A stretch of 64,000 bases of DNA, taken from assembly GCA_017502085.1 (NCBI GenBank), contig JAFVVQ010000059.1, forward strand, positions 59,204 through 123,203, read 5' to 3'. A model generated the notes under the pieces. That model saw nothing but the letters and a program-made list of their open reading frames with translations, was not told the DNA's origin and ran no database searches. A program made the translations under genes and the position numbers. The DNA is from Clostridia bacterium. GTDB taxonomy: Bacteria > Bacillota > Clostridia > Oscillospirales > Acutalibacteraceae. Of this stretch, positions 58,932 through 64,000 are shown piece by piece. Within the stretch, counting starts at the first letter, position 1; every line of letters begins with the position of its first letter.

Positions 58932-59765
58932 TTATTTCGTTTTCAGTTCAACCAGAATAATCTCGGGACGGTTATTGAATCTGACGGGCATAATGCTGTT
59001 ACCGACACCTCTGCTGACAATCATTTCTGTTTCCTTGCAGTTATAAATCCCTGAATCATATTTCGGAAACAATCCCTGATTCGGCACGTAAAGTCCTCCG
59101 ACAAACGGCAGACGGAACTGTCCTCCGTGAGCGTGACCGCTGAGAACAAGAGCGATGTTATGATTTGCATAAACATCGATAAGCTCCGGTCGGTGAGCAA
59201 GAAGAATGCTGAAGCCGTCGAGACTCTCATCCAGTGCACAAAGCTCCGACTCGGCAATTTCAGCGTATTTGTCCGAAACCAAAACCGCTTTACCGCTCGG
59301 ATCATCAAAACCCGCAAGAATAATGGAATTCTCTCCCCTCTCAAGCCTTACACTTCTGCCGTCAAGCACAGTAACTCCCGCCGCTTCAAGACCTTTGCGA
59401 AGCTCGGGATATTCCGCAATTCTTGACTCGTGATTCCCCGTCACAAAGTAACAAGGAGCAATCTCCGCAAGACTTTCGGCAGTGCGCAACGCACTGTCGA
59501 TATCCGTTCTGCGTGAATCGATAATATCACCCGTTATTGCAATGATATCAGGTTTTGAGTCCCTTACTGTTGCAAGAAGATTGCAGTTATCCTTACCGAA
59601 TTCCGCATTGTGCAAATCGGAAATATGAGCTATTCTGAATCCGTCAAATAATGACGGAAGTCCGTCGCATTGTATCTTCATCTGCGTCAGACCAACGGTT
59701 TTGTTCGACCATACCATCCACGCTCCGAAGACTGCCACTGCGACTCCGATTATCCATTTTTTCAT
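58932..59765 (-). CDS. Membrane-anchored metallophosphoesterase (YkuE-like)
   Basis: A 277-residue calcineurin-type phosphoesterase. An uncleaved N-terminal anchor (KKWIIGVAVAVFGAWMVW) leads into the metal motifs IAHISDLHNAEFG, AITGDIIDSRRTD, FVTGNHESR, and SGHAHGGQFRLP. This arrangement matches the YkuE/YaeI group, some of which act on lipid-linked phosphates at the outer face of the membrane. It starts 13 bp after the rhamnosidase gene and is likely co-transcribed, though a functional link is not obvious. Confidence 0.85.
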   Translation of the reverse strand: MKKWIIGVAVAVFGAWMVWSNKTVGLTQMKIQCDGLPSLFDGFRIAHISDLHNAEFGKDNCNLLATVRDSKPDIIAITGDIIDSRRTDIDSALRTAESLAEIAPCYFVTGNHESRIAEYPELRKGLEAAGVTVLDGRSVRLERGENSIILAGFDDPSGKAVLVSDKYAEIAESELCALDESLDGFSILLAHRPELIDVYANHNIALVLSGHAHGGQFRLPFVGGLYVPNQGLFPKYDSGIYNCKETEMIVSRGVGNSIMPVRFNNRPEIILVELKTK

Positions 59766-59778
59766 AAATCAATCCCGC

Positions 59779-61980
59779 TTATCTCGTTATTTCGTTCAGA
59801 CCGGCCGAAAGCACGGTATCCTCCCCCGCAAAACGGAACGTGGCTTTAACGCCTTCGGGAACGCAAACCCTGAATTTCACCTTGTCTGAAACCTTTTCAT
59901 ATTTAACCGCAATATCTCCGGCGGCAACTCTGATACTGCCGTTCATCCAGCCGAAACGGTCAACCGCCTGAGGGGCAATCACAACAGAGGCATAACCGAC
60001 GGAATCCTCCGTTTGTCTGATACCAAGCAGATATTCAAAGATGTAGGCAACGGTTGAACCGAACATAGGATGGCTGTGCGAACGACTGCGGTTGCTGTCC
60101 CAGTATTCATGGAAGGTGGTTGCACCGTTTCTTCGCCAGTGCTCATAACCCTGATCGCCGTTATTGGTCATAAGTGCAACGGCAAGATCGCAGTCTCCCC
60201 TCTCAAAAAGCACTCTCGTGACGATATCGGTCGCAAAAATCCCCGTATCGTAGAATCCGAGCTTTTTATAATAATTGACCATATTGTTATAGGTCTCTTC
60301 ATTGCCGAGGCCGATATCAACCGCAAAGGAGTTTGCGCCCTGAACATTCATCACGAAATTATCGTCGAAGGTGTTGAAGTATGCGGCGGTAATAACACCC
60401 TTACGGTAGTTGATTTTCTCATCGTATTCGGCAATATCCTCATGACGTCCGATGATCTGAGCAATTCTGCGCATCGTAGCAAGAGACTTGACCATAAAAT
60501 AGGTGTTGACCATCGGTGCGGGAAGAAACACCTGCTGATTATGTGAGGTTATGTCTCTGTCGGGATAGAGTATATTGGGGCCGCACCAGTCACCCAGACA
60601 CCATTCACCCTTCTTGTCGCTTGTGACCAGACCGTAATCCGAATGTGCTTCGAGATAATCAATATAGCGGCGCATATTGGAATAATATTTTATAAGGATT
60701 TCCTTGTCGCCGTAATGCTTGTAGAGTTGATACGGCACTTCGACTACCGCACATCCCCATCCGCCCGGACCGCCGCCGCTTCTGATATAAGGTGCGGTAT
60801 ACTGAATATGACCGCTGAGCACATCCTGCGAATCAGCGATATCCTGCATCCATTTTTCATAAAAATTCCGTGCATCGAAGGCGGTCAGCACAGCATTGCA
60901 GGTCACCTGACCGTCTCCCGTATAGCCTCTCCTTTCAAGATGCGGACAGTCTGACGGATGACCCGTATGCATATTGCACAGCATCGTATGAAGGAAGGTT
61001 TTATATGTCCAGTTGAGTGTTTCGTTATCACATTCAAATGTAGAGGTTACGGGCACATCGGCATGAATAACTTTGACATATTCGGGCACTGCATTACCGA
61101 TAACTTCAAAATACCTGAAGCCAAACCACGTAAATTCAGGTTGGGCATAAGTTTCCTCGCCGTCGGAAATGAACGTGAATTGCTGACCGTGAGTGTGAGT
61201 CGGATCAAGACCTCCGTCGGAAGCAAGTTCTTCAGCAAGGTTAACGGTAATTCTTTCACCGTTTTCTGCAGTAACTTTAAGAAACGGATAACCGGTTGTA
61301 TTCTCTCCGCAATCATATATAACACCTGTCTGACTTGTGCCGACCCGTTCAACGGAAAGCTTCTTGATAAGTGCATCCTTCGGGCAATCCGTTGTGCAGT
61401 ATTCGGTATCGGGTCCCTCTGTTTCAACCGCATAATCCCACGAAGAATCATCAAAATCAAGTGCCAAAACGTTACCGTATCCACTGCAGTCCTGATGTTC
61501 AAACATCGTGAAATCGTAATCAACAACGTAACCGTCAGCGATGCGGCAAGTCTCGTCAGACACAAAATAATCAGCGTTATCGCCAGTCTTTGCATTGATG
61601 CAATAAATCGCCTTCGGCAAACCGAAAACCCTGTCACGGAAGGTATACCAACCGCCGCCGAAATGAATGGCGATACTGTTTTTGCCATTTCTGACAAACG
61701 GAGTAATATCGAACTGTGCAACGTAAATTCTGTGACCTGAAATCACTTCGTCAACAGGATCGCACGTACCCTCAAAATCGGATGAAAGGGGCAGAAAAGT
61801 ATCGGGATTGATGCATTCACCGTTGATATAGCATTTGAAAAATCCGAGACCGAGAATACTGACAGACACGTCCGTCGGATCGGCAAGGTCGAAATATCCT
61901 CTGAGAACGGAAAAAGATTTCTCGGTGCAACCTTCTGCACAGATCCATTTTGCATTGTGAAAAAAATGTTCTTTCTTCAT
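59779..61980 (-). CDS. Glycoside hydrolase family 78 (alpha-L-rhamnosidase-like)
   Basis: A 733-residue GH78-type enzyme, which removes terminal alpha-L-rhamnose. N-terminal beta-sandwich domains (LGLGFFKCYINGECIN, VIYDCGENTTGYPFL, ADVPVTSTFEC) are followed by the (alpha/alpha)6 barrel with SDCPHLERRGYTGDGQ, an acid region typical of the family, and EHWRRNGATTFHEYWDSN. The C-terminal beta domain is short, making the protein smaller than many relatives (~900). No signal peptide, so it should act on imported rhamnosides. GGGAGA ribosome binding site; promoter at 62022-62049. Confidence 0.88.
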   Translation of the reverse strand: MKKEHFFHNAKWICAEGCTEKSFSVLRGYFDLADPTDVSVSILGLGFFKCYINGECINPDTFLPLSSDFEGTCDPVDEVISGHRIYVAQFDITPFVRNGKNSIAIHFGGGWYTFRDRVFGLPKAIYCINAKTGDNADYFVSDETCRIADGYVVDYDFTMFEHQDCSGYGNVLALDFDDSSWDYAVETEGPDTEYCTTDCPKDALIKKLSVERVGTSQTGVIYDCGENTTGYPFLKVTAENGERITVNLAEELASDGGLDPTHTHGQQFTFISDGEETYAQPEFTWFGFRYFEVIGNAVPEYVKVIHADVPVTSTFECDNETLNWTYKTFLHTMLCNMHTGHPSDCPHLERRGYTGDGQVTCNAVLTAFDARNFYEKWMQDIADSQDVLSGHIQYTAPYIRSGGGPGGWGCAVVEVPYQLYKHYGDKEILIKYYSNMRRYIDYLEAHSDYGLVTSDKKGEWCLGDWCGPNILYPDRDITSHNQQVFLPAPMVNTYFMVKSLATMRRIAQIIGRHEDIAEYDEKINYRKGVITAAYFNTFDDNFVMNVQGANSFAVDIGLGNEETYNNMVNYYKKLGFYDTGIFATDIVTRVLFERGDCDLAVALMTNNGDQGYEHWRRNGATTFHEYWDSNRSRSHSHPMFGSTVAYIFEYLLGIRQTEDSVGYASVVIAPQAVDRFGWMNGSIRVAAGDIAVKYEKVSDKVKFRVCVPEGVKATFRFAGEDTVLSAGLNEITR

Positions 61981-62021
61981 TTTTCAATCTCCCTTCAAAC
62001 CGTGTTATTGCCTATAGATGA

Positions 62022-62049
62022 ATTATACCATATCTTCAGGATTTATCAA
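62022..62049 (-). promoter_or_regulatory. Promoter of the GH78 gene
   Basis: Minus strand TTGATA (62049-62044), 16-bp spacer, TATAAT (62027-62022). Confidence 0.65.
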
Positions 62050-62216
62050 TCGGTATCTGAAGAAAAGCAAAAAATCCGCCCCCTTGCCGATTGGAATTAA
62101 GTTCGGATTTCTCCGATGCGGTATGATTGACAATAACGGATTTGCTGAAACACTTTGCTTAAATATTTCAGATTATACAGTCAATACGTTTTTGCGTTGA
62201 AATTCACAACAACTCG

Positions 62217-62245
62217 TTGACATTGCAAAAGGAAGAATGTATTAT
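62217..62245 (+). promoter_or_regulatory. Strong promoter in front of a gene remnant
   Basis: TTGACA (62217-62222), 17-bp spacer, TATTAT (62240-62245). The rest of the gap 61981-62216 shows no gene. Confidence 0.65.
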
Positions 62246-62274
62246 AGATATATAAAAATACAGAAGATGATTTT

Positions 62275-62553
62275 ATGTGGACAACATTTATGGCATATAT
62301 TGCAGCGATAACCGTTTTCTTTTCATCGCTTTTTGCGTTTCTCTCGAGGATGGCAGTGTGGAGAATAACGGTTACACCTATAAAAATTTACAATACGGTC
62401 ATCACGAAAGGCAGGTGGACAAGATGACAATGATGAGAACAACAACTCGGAGAGCCGTTTTGTCCGTTTGCGATTGATGTAAAATATCTTTCTGAACTTA
62501 CGGGCATCTCCGTGTTTCTCGGAGGTGTTTTTAATTTTAACGAGGATTCATTT
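62275..62553 (+). pseudogene. Decayed gene remnant with N-terminal membrane anchor
   Basis: From ATG 62275 a frame encodes WTTFMAYIAAITVFFSSLFA, a membrane anchor, then runs to a stop at 62427 (50 codons). A second frame overlapping it carries NNGYTYKNLQYGHHERQV, which reads like the start of an alpha/beta-hydrolase domain. A third stretch just before 62554 reads VKYLSELTGISVFLGGVFN with no start of its own. The likely history is an exported or anchored hydrolase gene broken by frameshifts and an internal deletion. A functional 50-residue membrane peptide from 62275-62427 is the alternative. Confidence 0.45.
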
Positions 62554-63036
62554 ATGAAAATTGCAGTTTTGGGATATGCAGGCAGCGGTAAAACATATCT
62601 GTCCGATTATATATCCAAAAAGAAAAATATTCCTGTTCTTCATCTTGATGAGATTAAGTGGGACAAGGAATGGAAACCGATTGACAATTCACTTGTATTA
62701 CCGCAGGTTTCGGAGTTTATGAAGAATGATGAATGGATAATCGACGGCTACTACGATTATCTGTTTTATAACGAGCGACTTGAAGATGCAGATTTGATAG
62801 TTTTACTTCTTCTGCCTCGTCTGACCTGCTTTTACCGTGCTGTCAAGAGAACAAAATCACGCAAGGAAGACGGCTACAAAAATGATTTGAATCGGTGGTT
62901 TATAAAGTTTACGTTATTCGGATGCAGAAACAAAGAAAGAAGACAGACCTATGCCGGTATCGCAAAGAAATATAATGATAAAACCGTTGTGCTTAAATCA
63001 CAACGGCAGGTTGATAAATTCTTGAAAAGCATTTAA
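62554..63036 (+). CDS. P-loop kinase, FlaR/adenylate-kinase-like topology-modulation family
   Basis: A 160-residue P-loop protein: MKIAVLGYAGSGKTYLS with Walker A GYAGSGKT (7-14), LHLDEIKWDKEWKP, WIIDGYYDYL and an arginine-containing lid near RRQTYAGIAKKY. These match the small NTPases often annotated DNA topology modulation protein FlaR, whose true reaction is unclear; small-molecule kinase activity is more plausible. Start ATG 62554 lacks a strong ribosome binding site (AACGAGGATTC upstream is acceptable). Tandem with a GNAT gene 10 bp downstream. Confidence 0.75.
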   Translation: MKIAVLGYAGSGKTYLSDYISKKKNIPVLHLDEIKWDKEWKPIDNSLVLPQVSEFMKNDEWIIDGYYDYLFYNERLEDADLIVLLLLPRLTCFYRAVKRTKSRKEDGYKNDLNRWFIKFTLFGCRNKERRQTYAGIAKKYNDKTVVLKSQRQVDKFLKSI

Positions 63037-63046
63037 GGTGAGAGTT

Positions 63047-63556
63047 ATGAAGAACGGGTTAAAACAAATCAGCTTCAAAAAAATGAACAACGAGGAATTC
63101 AAAGTATATTCAAAATGGTCAGCAAAAGCTTATGCCGACCACCTGATAAAATCGGGCGATGAAAAATTCAGATTCAAAGCATTGAGAGCAGCGAAAAGCG
63201 AGTTTCGTGACGTATTCCCCGACGGTGCAGATTCTGCCGATAACTATCTTTACATCGTTATGAATGAAAAAAACGAGAAAATCGGTGTTATCGGTTATCA
63301 GAAAAGTCCGTTTGAAGAAAATGCCGCATTTGTAACAGAGAACGTTATCAAAGAGGAATACAGGGGCAAAGGTTACGGAAAAAGTGCGTTTATAATGATT
63401 CAGGAAGATGCCCGTAAAAAAGGTTTTTCAAAAATGGTTCTTAACGTTTTCAAGCATACTCCCGTTTCATACGCGATGTATGATAAAAACGGATTTAAAG
63501 TAATTGAAGACCACGGCGGAAGTGCGATAATGGAGAAAAACTTTGTTGAGGAATAA
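63047..63556 (+). CDS. GNAT-family N-acetyltransferase
   Basis: A 169-residue GNAT acetyltransferase. The acetyl-CoA binding loop is EEYRGKGYGKSAFIMIQEDA about residues 103-122, followed by MVLNVFKHTPVSYAMYDKNG and the terminal strand. The N-terminal FKVYSKWSAKAYADHLIKSG is like the GNAT group that acetylates small molecules or peptides. ATG 63047 is spaced five bases from AAGGTGA; GTG 63038 would overlap that site. Substrate unknown. Belongs to a short run of accessory genes with compact spacing. Confidence 0.82.
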   Translation: MKNGLKQISFKKMNNEEFKVYSKWSAKAYADHLIKSGDEKFRFKALRAAKSEFRDVFPDGADSADNYLYIVMNEKNEKIGVIGYQKSPFEENAAFVTENVIKEEYRGKGYGKSAFIMIQEDARKKGFSKMVLNVFKHTPVSYAMYDKNGFKVIEDHGGSAIMEKNFVEE

Positions 63557-63558
63557 CA

Positions 63559-63615
63559 ATGAAAAAAGTTCCAGTAACAGGTTGCCCCGGCATCGGCAAA
63601 ACAACCTTTGCGTAA
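63559..63615 (+). pseudogene. 18-codon stub of a P-loop kinase gene
   Basis: ATG 63559, 2 bp after the GNAT stop, encodes KKVPVTGCPGIGKTTFA and then TAA. The P-loop GCPGIGKT shows it was the start of a nucleotide kinase or ATPase. Everything after the P-loop is missing; 22 bp later the ribosome binding site of the methyltransferase gene begins. This looks like an internal deletion that fused the stub to the next gene's leader. Confidence 0.65.
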
Positions 63616-63637
63616 AAGCTTAACAAGGAGAAAAACG

Positions 63638-64000
63638 ATGAACTTGCAAAACATATTTGACAACGAAACATTTTTCAGTGGCTACAAAGCTCTGCGTGAC
63701 AGCGATTGCAACGCCAACGATCTGATTGAGCAACCTGCAATGCGTAAACTCCTGCCCGATCTGAACGGCAAATCCGTTCTTGATCTGGGTTGCGGTTACG
63801 GTCACAACTGCATTGATTTTGTGGGCAGAGGTGCGGCAAGGGTTGTCGGCATTGATATATCCGAAAAGATGCTTGCCGTTGCCAAAGAAGAATCCGCACA
63901 CAGCAAAATTGAATACCATAATATGAGTATGACGGACATTTCAAAGCTTGACGAAAAGTTCGATTTCATTTACAGCTCACTTGCTTTTCATTATGTTAAA
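63638..64000 (+). CDS. Class I SAM-dependent methyltransferase (3' end cut by window)
   Basis: The first 121 codons of a methyltransferase. The SAM-binding motif I is SVLDLGCGYGHNCIDF (~49-64), motif II VVGIDISEKMLAVAKEE, and the later FDFIYSSLAFHYV. This pattern is that of ubiquinone/biotin-type small-molecule methyltransferases. AAGGAG precedes the ATG. The remainder lies beyond position 64000. Substrate cannot be inferred. Confidence 0.85.
   Translation, partial: MNLQNIFDNETFFSGYKALRDSDCNANDLIEQPAMRKLLPDLNGKSVLDLGCGYGHNCIDFVGRGAARVVGIDISEKMLAVAKEESAHSKIEYHNMSMTDISKLDEKFDFIYSSLAFHYVK

Noticed and set aside
60958-61740. A 260-codon plus-strand ORF opposite the GH78 gene
   Set aside because: Shadow of the rhamnosidase, whose family motifs are all on the minus strand.

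Overview
The window looks like chromosomal DNA of an anaerobic, low-to-mid GC Bacillota bacterium, most likely a gut-type Clostridia of the Oscillospiraceae/Ruminococcaceae kind. The evidence is indirect: a trimeric [FeFe]-hydrogenase locus, a TarI/TarJ-type ribitol-phosphate polymer locus, strong Shine-Dalgarno sites with frequent TTG and GTG starts, and no outer-membrane genes. I cannot name the species.

Layout. 1-8.9 kb is housekeeping: partial ftsE and a PucR-type regulator on the minus strand, then murA, walJ, rlmH, gap, a four-copy 63-bp tandem repeat, an rsuA-type pseudouridine synthase, an unrecognised gene and greA. 9.0-20.1 kb holds lysS followed by a cell-wall polymer locus: three GT2 glycosyltransferases, a TagGH-type ABC exporter, TarI/TarJ (CDP-ribitol supply), two convergent TagF-like polyol-phosphate transferases, a tRNA-Gln with an odd duplicated 3' end, and a GtrA-like membrane protein. 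20.1-26 kb holds a GH3-family acyl-amide synthetase, a DUF819-like membrane protein and a sphingosine-1-phosphate-lyase-like PLP enzyme in one apparent operon, then a MATE transporter. 26.2-28.3 kb has a PI-PLC-like protein and an RlmI-like methyltransferase. 28.6-36.9 kb is a ten-gene [FeFe]-hydrogenase operon: the three subunits of an NAD-linked, probably bifurcating enzyme plus a sensory-type hydrogenase homologue, two DRTGG-like proteins, two small ATPases, a PHP protein and a ferredoxin. An iron alcohol dehydrogenase and a LysR regulator follow on the minus strand.

39-56 kb is the most unusual part. Five paralogous ~640-residue radical SAM proteins, each with a cobalamin-domain-like N-terminus, occur within 10.6 kb. 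Four lie in a ten-gene minus-strand run with GDP-heptose-type activation genes (HddA kinase, fused HddC-GmhB), a cupin, a DPM1-like glycosyltransferase and two polytopic membrane proteins. The fifth is convergent to the run and divergent from an NAD-dependent sugar epimerase. I read this as a locus that builds and then radically modifies an unusual heptose-containing glycan. That is inference; neither substrate nor product is visible in the sequence.

56-64 kb is mixed: nanE and a ROK kinase (ManNAc use, apparently from a leaderless mRNA), a lipoprotein, a metallophosphoesterase and a GH78 rhamnosidase. It ends with small accessory genes (P-loop kinase, GNAT acetyltransferase, methyltransferase) and two decayed gene remnants. 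Promoters with an extended -10 of the form TGATATAAT recur across the window, and most transcription units end in clear hairpin terminators. No CRISPR array, insertion sequence or prophage was seen.
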